Of a stretch of 20,830 nt of DNA, positions 1 through 8,173 are shown one piece after another. Position numbers and translations under genes: made by a program. The stretch's first letter is position 1. Each line of letters starts with the position of its first letter. Under the pieces are notes generated by a model. It was not told the origin of the DNA. It did no database searches and saw only the letters and a list, made by a program, of their open reading frames with translations. Location of the stretch: positions 1-20,830 of the forward strand of contig CALDOC010000181.1 of the NCBI GenBank assembly GCA_937914675.1. Reading direction: 5' to 3'. The stretch is from an uncultured Sulfurimonas sp. GTDB taxonomy: Bacteria > Campylobacterota > Campylobacteria > Campylobacterales > Sulfurimonadaceae.

Positions 1-1
1 A

Positions 2-1453
2 GGAGATCAAGGACAGCCTTTCGTTCCACTTGGAATGGATACTATGCTTGGACAAGAGAATGGGTTTATGGGTATTGGACCTGATTTGGGTAAAGTTGCA
101 GGTGCTTTTGTCACGAATTTCAATTGGTTCTTAGCTGGTGTTGCACCAGGTTCTGCAGGTGGAAATGCACATATACTCGGTGGATTTGAGGGTATGACTG
201 TAAAAAATTGGTCAATGCTTCAATCAGGTCAAGCGGAAGGAAGTGCTGACGATTTTTTAAGAAATCAAGTACCTCTTATGATGGGTGGACCAACTGCTTA
301 TGATACTAAAGCTGATACAGTGTATGGTAAAAACAGTCTTGACCCACAGGGTACAGACTATTATTATAGTGGCAACAATGTATTAGCTGGAGCAGTTTCT
401 CAAGCTGGTGCTACAACAAATTTATTTACTGGTGCATTAGATACAGCCCACCCTACATCAATGTTTGACTATATGGGTGATACGACTTTCGCTACATTTG
501 ATACTTTTGTTGGAATTCAGACAGTATACAGAAGAGAGCTCAACAACATTGAAGCCGCTAAAGGTAATCTTGGCATCAAATATGCTGGAACGAATGACAA
601 CATCGGTTTGAACTATACTTTCAACTACTACTATCACTACGACAACAATCCCGTTATAGATGTTTCTTGGGAAGCAAATGGTAAAGCACTTGTTTCAGAC
701 GACACAAATGTTAAAGATTTTGTTGGTCCACAAGGGGCATATAAAACAAGAACTATTGGCTTAAAATATGCTGACGGTAGTGGTGATTTTGATTATACCA
801 ATGGTCCCGCGACAATGGTTTTCACAGAAACTCAAAATCGTATAAATACTTTCGGCTTGTCATTTGACTATGCAATAGATAATCCTATCGCACCAATCAT
901 CCTTCGTTCTGAAATGGTTTATGACAAAGACACGCTACAACCTGTGGTAGATCTTGGAAAACTGGCTTATGGCGATATCGACAACGCGTTTACCGTTCAA
1001 AGAGCTGACTTCTTCAACTATGTTATAGGCCTTGACATTACGGTTATGACAAATCTTTTCGTGAGTTTTCAATTCATGGACAAATGGAACCTTGATTACG
1101 TAAATGAAAAAGTTCTATACGATGGTAATTCTCAACAGTATGGGAAGTTCACCGCGAATCCAGCGACTATGAGCATGTCAAATGGTTTCAGACCGGCTGA
1201 AGAACACCAAATCATGTACACGTTTTTCCTTTCAAAACCATTTATGGAATCGGACGCGCTTCGCGTGAACAACATCTTCTTGCTTGAAAACGAGGGTGGT
1301 GGATTCTGGGATAGATTTGATTTCGAGTATAGCTACAGCGACCATGTTCTCTTATCCGCCGCAGTTAACGTATATGGTGGAGACCAATACGGAGTGTTTG
1401 GTCAGTTTAAAACTGTATCAAATGGAGAAGTTGGTTTCAAATACCTCTTCTAA
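2..1453 (+). CDS. Outer-membrane beta-barrel protein, DUF1302-like (5' partial)
   Basis: The reading frame is open from the first bases of the window, so the true start and any signal peptide lie upstream; about 483 residues are visible. The C-terminal half alternates polar and aromatic residues in the way of transmembrane beta-strands, with many Tyr/Phe/Asn/Asp, and the protein ends in GFKYLF, the terminal-Phe signature recognised by the BAM outer-membrane assembly machinery. The general look (strands such as the one around GGGFWDRFDFEYSYSDH) recalls DUF1302 proteins, which in many proteobacteria are encoded beside RND/MMPL-type exporters. The next gene is exactly such an exporter, which supports a joint role in moving a hydrophobic compound across the envelope. 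Beta-barrel identity is fairly secure; the DUF1302 assignment is tentative and the substrate is unknown. Confidence 0.65.
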   Translation, partial: GDQGQPFVPLGMDTMLGQENGFMGIGPDLGKVAGAFVTNFNWFLAGVAPGSAGGNAHILGGFEGMTVKNWSMLQSGQAEGSADDFLRNQVPLMMGGPTAYDTKADTVYGKNSLDPQGTDYYYSGNNVLAGAVSQAGATTNLFTGALDTAHPTSMFDYMGDTTFATFDTFVGIQTVYRRELNNIEAAKGNLGIKYAGTNDNIGLNYTFNYYYHYDNNPVIDVSWEANGKALVSDDTNVKDFVGPQGAYKTRTIGLKYADGSGDFDYTNGPATMVFTETQNRINTFGLSFDYAIDNPIAPIILRSEMVYDKDTLQPVVDLGKLAYGDIDNAFTVQRADFFNYVIGLDITVMTNLFVSFQFMDKWNLDYVNEKVLYDGNSQQYGKFTANPATMSMSNGFRPAEEHQIMYTFFLSKPFMESDALRVNNIFLLENEGGGFWDRFDFEYSYSDHVLLSAAVNVYGGDQYGVFGQFKTVSNGEVGFKYLF

Positions 1454-1470
1454 TAAAATCTACACTTAAT

Positions 1471-1496
1471 ATCCATAGAGTCTAAACTCTATGGAT
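1471..1496 (+). other. Intercistronic 11-bp perfect hairpin
   Basis: ATCCATAGAGT (1471-1481) is perfectly complementary to ACTCTATGGAT (1486-1496) across a CTAA loop. It sits between the barrel gene stop and the exporter Shine-Dalgarno (AGGA ending about 7 bases before the ATG at 1514). There is no U-run after it, so it looks more like an mRNA-stabilising, processing or attenuating hairpin inside an operon than a full intrinsic terminator. Confidence 0.6.
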
Positions 1497-1513
1497 TCAC
1501 ACAGGAAATACAT

Positions 1514-4282
1514 ATGAAACAAAAAAAAAGTTTCTCTTTTAAGTACGCCGCTTTTGCGATGAAATACAGATGGATTCTGTTCATATCTTCGCTAGTCATG
1601 ACAGCTTTTACGGCATGGCAAATACAGTATGTTGACATACGAAACGACCCCGACACCCTTCTCCCCCAATCAAACCGCTATGTCGCCACAAACGCTTACG
1701 CCGATGGAACTTTTGGCATGGGAAACCTTTTTGTCGTTGGAATTGAAATCAAAGAAGGCTCAATTTACCAACCTTGGTTTGTAAATATCGTTCGTGAGAT
1801 TCATAAAAAACTCGAAAAAATGGATGGCGCTAACAAAGCGAACTTTATCTCCGTCGCCGCGAACAAAGTTAAAAACATGGGCGTTGATGACGAAGGCAGT
1901 CTTCTTTTTAAACGACTAATCCCTAATGATGGCATATCAACGACGGATTCTGCCGCCGCGCAAGAACAACTAGACTTTATGAAAGCTGGACTAGACAACA
2001 ATCCAGTTCTTAAGCCTATGATTATCAACGAAATTGATCCAAAAACAGGTGAAAAGTGTAGAAATAATGAACCTGGTTGCGTAGCGACTGCAACGTTTGT
2101 CATAGCCGATTATTCTGATGAGATTAAACCTCATTACGTTTCTTGGGTTCGTCAAGTTGTTGAAGATTTACAACCATATTATGATGATGACAGAATCAAC
2201 ATCACTATCGCTGGTGAACCATACTTTCTTTCATGGATGATGGTTGAGCTTTTAAATCACTGGTATTTATTTGTGCTCTCTATCTTTGTCGCTTTCTTGA
2301 TTCTCTTTATAGAAACTCGTTCACTTAAGGGCGCCATGTTTCCTCTAGCCGGCGTCGGTATGAGTATTGTATGGACTTTAGGAGTTATGGGACTTTCAGG
2401 ATTTAAACTGACGACTATGGTCGTTTTAACCCCTATGCTTATCCTTGCCGTCGGTATGGGACATGCCATACAAATAACTCGACGATACACTTCCTCCATA
2501 CGAAATGGTGAGAGCGTAGAAGAGGCAAGTTACAACGCGCTTGGTTTTACCATCGTTCCCGCAACGCTATCTATCATCACGGACGCGATTGGTTTTGCGA
2601 CTCTAGCTTCCGTTGACATATCATTCTATAAAGCTTACGCTTACTTTGGAATGTTTGGTATGTTCTCGTTGCTTCTCACTACGACAACCATGATACCACT
2701 TATGATGCTAATGTTTAAAAGCAAGAAAGAGTCTAGCGCGCCTAGTGAATACAAGTGGGAAGAGAACTTCGGTATTATCATAGAAAAAATGCTATCTGGA
2801 TGGGGTAAACTTATTCCTATCGCAATCGTTGTCGCTATTATTGGTATTTCTGTCCACTATACGAAAATTGGCGAGGGCATTAGCAACATTGCAAAGTCAA
2901 CGGAATATTCTGGTATGGAAAAAGTTGAAAAAGTACTAATTGGTGACACTTACGACTTAATGCCGGGAGTGGAAAAAGGTATAGATTACGCTCAAGCCGC
3001 GTTTAAAGTATACTCAAATCCAGTTCAAGACATCTTTAAACTCAATACAATGATGCCAGGCGTTATATCTTTTAACATTCCTATACGTGGTAAAAAGGCT
3101 CTTCTTAAAGAGTGTTCCGATGAGTACTATGAGGCGCTGGACGCTTCCGAAGCAGAGGGAACCGCCGCTCCACAAAAGAATTGTTTTAACCCTGAAAAAG
3201 ATAAACCTCAAGGAATCCTAAACAACGCGACTGTCATAAAAGCTATGGATATCATGGAAGACGACCTTCGTAAAAATAAATTTATTGGCTTTACAGCGTC
3301 ATACGCTCAGTACATCAAAATTGCGAATATGATTCTTATGACAGAAACTGGAAATCAACCGAGTTTAGAAGACTTCAAAATTCCAACAAGCGAGTATTTG
3401 CTTGCCAAAGACGCCGAAGACACTCGTTCTCCAGATGACATTGTTTCGCTTTATAATGGTCTCTTAGACACAGCGTCAAGTCCCGGCGACTTAAGCTCAA
3501 TGACTACTCAGAATTACAATACTGGCGTTATCATGGGCTTTATCAACACAATGCATCCAAAAGAGACTCATGAAGCAATGTTGTTTATACAAGACTACAT
3601 TGAAAAACATAAAAACGACGATGGCCTAAACCAAGTAGAATTTGGCTTTAGAAATGCGGACGCTTCTGGCGACAAAGGCGATATAGCTGACTCTAGTAAT
3701 GAGTTAACGTACGTTAAACCTGGAGTTGGTGGATTCTTAGGCGCAACTGAAGCAACTCGTGAAGTCACCTTTGACAACTGGTTATTTAATCCACTTGGAA
3801 CCGCTTTAGCGATTTTTATCGTTGTTACTTTTATATTCCGCTCTTTCATTATTTCTGGAACAATGATGGCTTTACTATTCATAACGCTGTTTGCGCAGTA
3901 TGGAATGGCTGGATATTACACTTCATTACAATTCTGGAGTGGTAACCTACACTTCGCAAACCTTATCGCCCTTTCAATATCTATGGGACTAGGAGTGGAT
4001 TATAGTATCTACATGATATCTAGATTAAAAGAAGAGTTAGGCGAACATGGAGACTGGTCCAAAGCGTTAAGAAACACTATCGCAACTACCGGTTCATCAG
4101 TTCTTATCTCTGTCGTCATCTTAGTTGGTGCGTTCATACCTCTGATGGCTACAACGCTTGGAAATACTTGGGGAGTTTCCGCATACATTACAGAAGCTAT
4201 TTTAATAGACGTGTTTACGTCATTAACCATTCTTCCAATTCTAATATTTTGGCTAAAACCTAAATACGTCTTTAAAAAATAG
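1514..4282 (+). CDS. RND-superfamily exporter (MMPL/COG1033-type)
   Basis: This 922-residue inner-membrane protein has the duplicated RND layout: TM1 (about 19-37), a large periplasmic domain (about 40-248), a five-helix cluster (about 250-400), TM7 (about 432-447), a second periplasmic domain, and a second helix cluster in the last 170 residues. Each half carries the conserved TM4-type motif: GMGHAIQI near residue 314 and GLGVDYSIY at 825-833. The Asp in the second copy is the likely proton-relay residue; the first copy has His instead. Length and motifs fit the predicted RND exporters of COG1033 better than AcrB-type pumps (about 1,030 residues), and there is no adjacent periplasmic adaptor gene. 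The first periplasmic domain has a Cys pair (C182, C189). The start is supported by AGGA 7 bases upstream. It is probably co-transcribed with the preceding barrel gene. The substrate cannot be read from sequence. Confidence 0.85.
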   Translation: MKQKKSFSFKYAAFAMKYRWILFISSLVMTAFTAWQIQYVDIRNDPDTLLPQSNRYVATNAYADGTFGMGNLFVVGIEIKEGSIYQPWFVNIVREIHKKLEKMDGANKANFISVAANKVKNMGVDDEGSLLFKRLIPNDGISTTDSAAAQEQLDFMKAGLDNNPVLKPMIINEIDPKTGEKCRNNEPGCVATATFVIADYSDEIKPHYVSWVRQVVEDLQPYYDDDRINITIAGEPYFLSWMMVELLNHWYLFVLSIFVAFLILFIETRSLKGAMFPLAGVGMSIVWTLGVMGLSGFKLTTMVVLTPMLILAVGMGHAIQITRRYTSSIRNGESVEEASYNALGFTIVPATLSIITDAIGFATLASVDISFYKAYAYFGMFGMFSLLLTTTTMIPLMMLMFKSKKESSAPSEYKWEENFGIIIEKMLSGWGKLIPIAIVVAIIGISVHYTKIGEGISNIAKSTEYSGMEKVEKVLIGDTYDLMPGVEKGIDYAQAAFKVYSNPVQDIFKLNTMMPGVISFNIPIRGKKALLKECSDEYYEALDASEAEGTAAPQKNCFNPEKDKPQGILNNATVIKAMDIMEDDLRKNKFIGFTASYAQYIKIANMILMTETGNQPSLEDFKIPTSEYLLAKDAEDTRSPDDIVSLYNGLLDTASSPGDLSSMTTQNYNTGVIMGFINTMHPKETHEAMLFIQDYIEKHKNDDGLNQVEFGFRNADASGDKGDIADSSNELTYVKPGVGGFLGATEATREVTFDNWLFNPLGTALAIFIVVTFIFRSFIISGTMMALLFITLFAQYGMAGYYTSLQFWSGNLHFANLIALSISMGLGVDYSIYMISRLKEELGEHGDWSKALRNTIATTGSSVLISVVILVGAFIPLMATTLGNTWGVSAYITEAILIDVFTSLTILPILIFWLKPKYVFKK

Positions 4283-4306
4283 TTAGCTTTTTTAGCTCAC
4301 TATTTT
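4276..4306 (+). terminator. Putative terminator hairpin after the RND gene
   Basis: AAAATAGT (4276-4283) pairs with ACTATTTT (4299-4306), and AGC (4285-4287) with GCT (4295-4297), leaving one T/C mismatch and a T-rich loop. The left arm overlaps the exporter stop codon. The A-rich left arm and T-rich right arm suit a terminator, but there is no long U-tract outside the stem. Confidence 0.5.
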
Positions 4307-4316
4307 CTCACTAATA

Positions 4317-4327
4317 TTAGCTATAAT
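4317..4327 (+). promoter_or_regulatory. Promoter -10 for the ABC transporter operon
   Basis: TTAGCTATAAT contains a consensus TATAAT at 4322-4327, 45 bases before the ATG at 4373. The identical 11-mer occurs at 18228-18238 ahead of the ABC-F gene, which supports both as real promoters. No convincing -35 is visible, as is usual for vegetative promoters in Campylobacterota. Confidence 0.6.
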
Positions 4328-4361
4328 GATGTTAAATATTTATTTTTAATATCATTATAGC
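4320..4361. repeat. 11-bp perfect inverted repeat over the -10 (candidate operator or leader hairpin)
   Basis: GCTATAATGAT (4320-4330) is repeated in inverse as ATCATTATAGC (4351-4361), separated by 20 A/T-rich bases. The left arm contains the TATAAT -10 and the right arm ends just before the Shine-Dalgarno AGGA (4365-4368). Either a dimeric repressor bound to both arms or an RNA hairpin in the 5' leader could control the ABC operon. The role is inferred; the symmetry is directly visible. Confidence 0.5.
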
Positions 4362-4372
4362 ATTAGGACACC

Positions 4373-6085
4373 ATGAATAATTTAGCGTATATATACAAGC
4401 TTTGGCTTAATGTCGCGAAGACTAGTGGCAAGTTAACCACCAGTGACGTTCTTCTCGCCGCAAAACGTCTTGTTGAAGGTCATAGCGATGAAGAAATATC
4501 CGTCTCTATTGAAGAGTTTGACACTCTCGCTAAAGGCATTAGTCTCGATGAAACCATAGTTCATTTACACACAATAGAAATCTCAAAAAAATACATCATA
4601 CTTATAAACCTTTTTATGGTTATAATGCTTAAAAACATCAGCAGAGAACGAACAAATAAAAAACAAATTGCTGCGCTCAAAGAAATATATCTACGATTAG
4701 AGTTACCATATCTTTACGATATCTTATACCTTCTCATGAGTAAAAAATACGAAAGAGCGCATGGCGTGCTCTCTAGACATACTCCAAATATAGACTTTAT
4801 CTGTTTCGACAAAAACGCAAAAAGTGAACTCAATCAATCTTTTAAAAGCTATCAAGTAAGTTTTATTATCCTAAAGATAGATGATTTTTTTCTTCTTTTA
4901 AATAATCATAGTGATTCATTACACATATATACCTTTAACAATAATGACAAACTAAGTCTTTATGATAAATGTCAAGAATTTAAAACGGAACCGTATAGCT
5001 TCTTAAAACATAAAATACGAAACCATTCCATTTACTATTTGGATGAAAAAAGTTTTATTCGCATCATAAACCATGAAGAAGTTATTTATCTTGATTATTC
5101 CGTCATCGAGAGACTCTTTTCTAGAGAAAAACATGTTCAATATCTCGTTTCGGAGCTTAAGACGACAGAACAAACATTCTTGCAATGTTCAATTGTTAAA
5201 GATCACATATATAGCATAAAAGCTGATAAATTGTATGCTGGCTATTCTAAACGCCGAACTATTGTAAAAGACGTTAATTTTAACATACATGAAGGTGAAC
5301 TAGTAGCCATCATGGGACCATCGGGTTCTGGGAAAACTACGTTACTCAGAACATTTATAAATGAAGCAAAAATTTTGAAAGGTGAATTACTCATTAATAA
5401 TGAAGAAATTTCTGAAAAATATTTTCATAGAATGGGTTATGTAGCCCAAGACGATGTGCTTATTAGAGATTTAAACGTTTATGACAATATGTACTACTAT
5501 TATAGACTGCATTTTGGAAAAGAAAAAAGCGATGACGTGGTTGATAAAATCATAAGTAAACAATTGCGAGACTTAGGCATCATAGACATTAAAAATAGCC
5601 CTGTGTTTAGAAATGGAAAATATATGATTTCTGGAGGACAAAGAAAACGACTCAACATCGCTCTTGAACTTATGAAAGACGTTGATCTTATCTTAATGGA
5701 CGAGCCTACAAGCGGGCTATCCTCGCTAGATTCAGAAAAGATAATTAAAGAATTAAAAGGGATTACTCATTTAAATAAAATTGTAATCATTAACATTCAC
5801 CAACCATCAACTTCAATGTATAGACAATTTGACAAAGTAATTGTATTTAATGAAGATGGCAATAATATATATACGAATAAATCAAGTGAAGTGCTGAAAA
5901 TATTTAAACTAGTAAAAACCGAGGACGCTTATATGTTTAATGACTCTGAAGAGTCTAAACTAAAAGACCTAGAATGCATGAAGTGTGATAAAAGCGATCC
6001 TGAACTTCTCCTCGAGATTCAAGCGGATGAAAAAAGTAACTTTTGGAATCTATTTAGTTATCTAAACAATTTTACGGAAAAATAA
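4373..6085 (+). CDS. ABCG-type ABC transporter ATPase with N-terminal extension
   Basis: This 570-residue protein has an ATPase domain in roughly residues 283-510: Walker A GPSGSGKTT (315-323), Q-loop Q359, signature SGGQR (420-424), Walker B LILMDE (439-444), D-loop SSLD (450-453) and H-loop in NIHQPS (H476). The GQRKR signature and IHQPS switch are typical of the ABCG/White branch. About 280 residues precede the ATPase. Residues 1-125 are helical and weakly recall TerB-like helical bundles; residues 140-280 look like mixed alpha/beta and I do not recognise them. FHA-type fusions exist in related transporters, but I see no FHA signature here. The ORF ends in TAATG shared with the permease start, implying translational coupling. 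The start has AGGA 4 bases upstream. Probable role: energising an ABC-2 exporter at the inner membrane; substrate unknown. Confidence 0.85.
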   Translation: MNNLAYIYKLWLNVAKTSGKLTTSDVLLAAKRLVEGHSDEEISVSIEEFDTLAKGISLDETIVHLHTIEISKKYIILINLFMVIMLKNISRERTNKKQIAALKEIYLRLELPYLYDILYLLMSKKYERAHGVLSRHTPNIDFICFDKNAKSELNQSFKSYQVSFIILKIDDFFLLLNNHSDSLHIYTFNNNDKLSLYDKCQEFKTEPYSFLKHKIRNHSIYYLDEKSFIRIINHEEVIYLDYSVIERLFSREKHVQYLVSELKTTEQTFLQCSIVKDHIYSIKADKLYAGYSKRRTIVKDVNFNIHEGELVAIMGPSGSGKTTLLRTFINEAKILKGELLINNEEISEKYFHRMGYVAQDDVLIRDLNVYDNMYYYYRLHFGKEKSDDVVDKIISKQLRDLGIIDIKNSPVFRNGKYMISGGQRKRLNIALELMKDVDLILMDEPTSGLSSLDSEKIIKELKGITHLNKIVIINIHQPSTSMYRQFDKVIVFNEDGNNIYTNKSSEVLKIFKLVKTEDAYMFNDSEESKLKDLECMKCDKSDPELLLEIQADEKSNFWNLFSYLNNFTEK

Positions 6086-6984
6086 TGTTTAACAATCCTA
6101 TAGCCACTCAAATTAATTATCAACTTAGGCGACAATTCAAAATAAAAACATATGAAAGATTAAACCTGATTGTATCTTTTGTCATTGCGCCTATGTTGTC
6201 TTTTTTATCCGCCTTTATATTTAGGTCAGATCTGGATTTGGTCAGAAATCAGTCATATCCAAGTTATCTTTTTTTCATGTTAATCTCTGGCATATTTTTT
6301 GGATTAATTGGCTCTGTTTTTGAGATAATAAAAGATAGACAAATGGTTCAAAGAGAAAGATTGGGAGGAGTATCAATCTTTGGATATTACCTTTCAAAAT
6401 ATTACGTCTTAAGCTTTTTTGGCCTCATTCAAACGATTCTATACAACCTCATTGGGATGATATTCCTCAGCATACCATGGGTTTTAGTCGCATACAACTC
6501 ACTTGTCATGTTTTTGGTAGTTGTGGTCAGCATATCTTTTGGTCTATTCATTTCATCGTTAACTAGAAACACAATGATAGCCTCGAACCTAATTCCAGTT
6601 TTAATCATTCCTCAAATTTTACTTGGAGGAATGATTCCCTATTCTCAAATGGACAAGTCTATCTTTATGTGGGAAACAAACTATGACACTACTCCTCCGA
6701 TTGCGAGGATAATGCCTGTAACATATGCGTATGAGTCTTTAATAACAGGGAATGTTGCATTTACCCTTGGAAATAAAGAGATAAATGATCAAGTGTCTCA
6801 AATGGTCGACTTTTTAGAAGATAATCAGTTTATGAGTATTGAAAAAGATAGTTTTATTAGTCATTTGCATTGTTCATTTTGCTCAAAAACCTGGCTTCTT
6901 GACATTGTTATCATAATTGGATATATTATTGGAACATTCATTCTTGGATATGTAATTTTTTATAGGAGAATATATAATGGCTAA
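6085..6984 (+). CDS. ABC-2 type transporter permease
   Basis: This 299-residue integral membrane protein has six predicted helices at about 26-46, 60-80, 105-127, 133-157, 165-185 and 269-291. Between helices 2 and 3 is KDRQMVQRERLGG, the connecting-helix motif with paired Glu-Arg typical of ABCG/ABC-2 permeases. A long extracytoplasmic loop (about 186-268) separates helices 5 and 6 and contains a CSFC pair (C263, C266). It overlaps the ATPase stop by one base and the next gene by 8 bases, so the three genes almost certainly form one transcript. ATPase and permease are separate polypeptides here, unlike the fused half-transporters of eukaryotic ABCG proteins. Confidence 0.88.
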   Translation: MFNNPIATQINYQLRRQFKIKTYERLNLIVSFVIAPMLSFLSAFIFRSDLDLVRNQSYPSYLFFMLISGIFFGLIGSVFEIIKDRQMVQRERLGGVSIFGYYLSKYYVLSFFGLIQTILYNLIGMIFLSIPWVLVAYNSLVMFLVVVVSISFGLFISSLTRNTMIASNLIPVLIIPQILLGGMIPYSQMDKSIFMWETNYDTTPPIARIMPVTYAYESLITGNVAFTLGNKEINDQVSQMVDFLEDNQFMSIEKDSFISHLHCSFCSKTWLLDIVIIIGYIIGTFILGYVIFYRRIYNG

Positions 6985-7399
6985 ATTCGTTTTTATATTG
7001 TTAATAGGCTTTGTTAGCTTATACTCAAAAAGTAGTGTAGGAGCTTGTATACCGATTGGTAAGGTTGTCATTCTAAAGAAATCCATCATGAGTTTAACTC
7101 TTACGAAAGATCAAAAAAACAAACTTTTGCAACATGAAGAAAAACTCAAAAACGCGCTTAATGACATAAGAGATAGCGCAAACAACAGAGAAGAAAAATT
7201 ATCTGATTTATTTGATGAAAAGAAATTCTTAAAAGAAAAATTTTCACTAATCACTAAAAAGGAAAATATTGCTATTACAAAAATAATTAGTGAATATTTT
7301 GAAAACATGTATGAAACGCTTACTCCAGAACAAAGAGTTAGTTTAATAAAAAGATTTAAAAGAATTGAGAAGAAAGAGATGAAGGAAATAGAAGAGTAA
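6977..7399 (+). CDS. Small exported protein with LTxxQ motifs (Spy/CpxP-like)
   Basis: This 140-residue protein begins with a hydrophobic leader (about 1-20) ending in VGAC, which could be either a signal-peptidase I region or a lipobox with C24 as the lipidated cysteine. The rest is highly charged and helical, with two LTxxQ motifs, LTKDQ (42-46) and LTPEQ (115-119), as in the Spy/CpxP/ZraP group of periplasmic proteins that act as chaperones or stress sensors. The gene has a strong AGGAG 8 bases before its ATG and overlaps the permease gene by 8 bases. It may therefore chaperone the ABC exporter's substrate or modulate the transporter in the periplasm; that link is inferred from the operon only. 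Confidence 0.65.
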   Translation: MAKFVFILLIGFVSLYSKSSVGACIPIGKVVILKKSIMSLTLTKDQKNKLLQHEEKLKNALNDIRDSANNREEKLSDLFDEKKFLKEKFSLITKKENIAITKIISEYFENMYETLTPEQRVSLIKRFKRIEKKEMKEIEE

Positions 7400-7424
7400 A
7401 GTTAACGCCATAAAGCGTTAACTT
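7399..7424. terminator. Bidirectional terminator-like hairpin between convergent genes
   Basis: AAGTTAACGC (7399-7408) and GCGTTAACTT (7415-7424) form a perfect 10-bp stem with a CATAAA loop. It fills the gap between the rightward ABC operon and the leftward cassette operon, and both stop codons touch it. There is no long U-run on either side, so efficiency is uncertain, but the position is right for a shared terminator. Confidence 0.6.
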
Positions 7425-7674
7425 ACATCACAAGACGAATTAATTTTTCATATTGAGCGGGAAGCTCAATCTTTTTATGTGGTAGAAAATTTTCTATCCC
7501 GATATTCATCCACTCGCGATTTGTTTCCATGTCTGAAATTTCAATAAAAAATTTACCACCCTCATTTGTTAGCTTATACTTTTTAATTTTAAACTTTATA
7601 GGTTCTTCTTCACCTTTAGGGTGTATTTCAAACTCTATTGAGTGCGTTTTTGGATCTAAGTGGAAATTAATCAT
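7423..7674 (-). CDS. Uncharacterised small protein, NREWM family copy 1
   Basis: This 83-residue protein is acidic/basic mixed with no signal peptide or membrane segment, and is predicted mostly as beta-strands followed by a short helix. It aligns over its full length, without gaps in the first 32 positions, to residues 42-123 of the protein at 8174-8545. Shared landmarks are KGE..PI (20-25), KY (32-33), NREWM (52-56), K..LP near 67-72, and a terminal Met. I do not recognise the family. It is last in a leftward three-gene operon (20-base gap from its upstream neighbour) with a Shine-Dalgarno AAAGG about 10 bases from the ATG. The duplication within one operon suggests two subunits of a complex or two related ligand-binding units. 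Confidence 0.75.
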   Translation of the reverse strand: MINFHLDPKTHSIEFEIHPKGEEEPIKFKIKKYKLTNEGGKFFIEISDMETNREWMNIGIENFLPHKKIELPAQYEKLIRLVM

Positions 7675-7694
7675 CTTATTGTAACCTTTTATTT

Positions 7695-8120
7695 TTACTT
7701 CTTGTATTTAACGTCAATTTCAAGACCGATGCCACCTTTTTTTCCAAGACCGATGGTTACGTCTTGATCGTTAACTTCTTTTTTAAGTTGCCCAATATTT
7801 ATTCCATTTGATTGCGCCGCCGTAAAAACCATATGAAGCTCTTCGAAATCATCTTTTCCTTCTTTAATAAGGTTAACGATTTGATCAAAAGTGATATTTT
7901 CAACTTTGTTTAAACTATTGTCATTTAAAGCTTTATCCATAACTTCCATCATGCCTTTGCCAACAGTGTAACTCATACCAATAGGAGAATATTTAGCGAT
8001 TTTTTTAACAGCGCTAATAGCTCTTTCTTTAAATGAACTTTTCTCATCTATTTGATTTCCGTTCTTATCCACTATTTCTATTTCTTTTTTATCATAATCT
8101 ACTTTTGCGTTTACTGACAT
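7695..8120 (-). CDS. Uncharacterised 141-residue cassette protein
   Basis: The protein is not recognised. Residues 1-25 look like two beta-strands (NAKVDYDKKEIEIVDKNG), residues 29-65 form a basic-then-hydrophobic helical segment with small residues (around SPIGMSYTVGKGMMEVM), residues 75-105 are helical and acidic, and the tail is a glycine-rich beta-like segment (GLGKKGGIGLEIDVKYKK). There is no signal peptide and no Cys. It lies between the two NREWM paralogues in the same operon and starts behind a clear AAGGA, so it is probably made together with them. The central small-residue hydrophobic helix could be a membrane- or surface-contacting segment, which is a guess. Confidence 0.7.
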   Translation of the reverse strand: MSVNAKVDYDKKEIEIVDKNGNQIDEKSSFKERAISAVKKIAKYSPIGMSYTVGKGMMEVMDKALNDNSLNKVENITFDQIVNLIKEGKDDFEELHMVFTAAQSNGINIGQLKKEVNDQDVTIGLGKKGGIGLEIDVKYKK

Positions 8121-8173
8121 TTATATTTCCTTAAAAATTTATTTTTTATATTGTATCCAAAAAGAATATAGAT

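Noticed and set aside
3595..4230. Reverse-strand open frames inside the RND exporter gene
   Set aside because: They run antisense to conserved membrane segments of the exporter, with no independent start signals.
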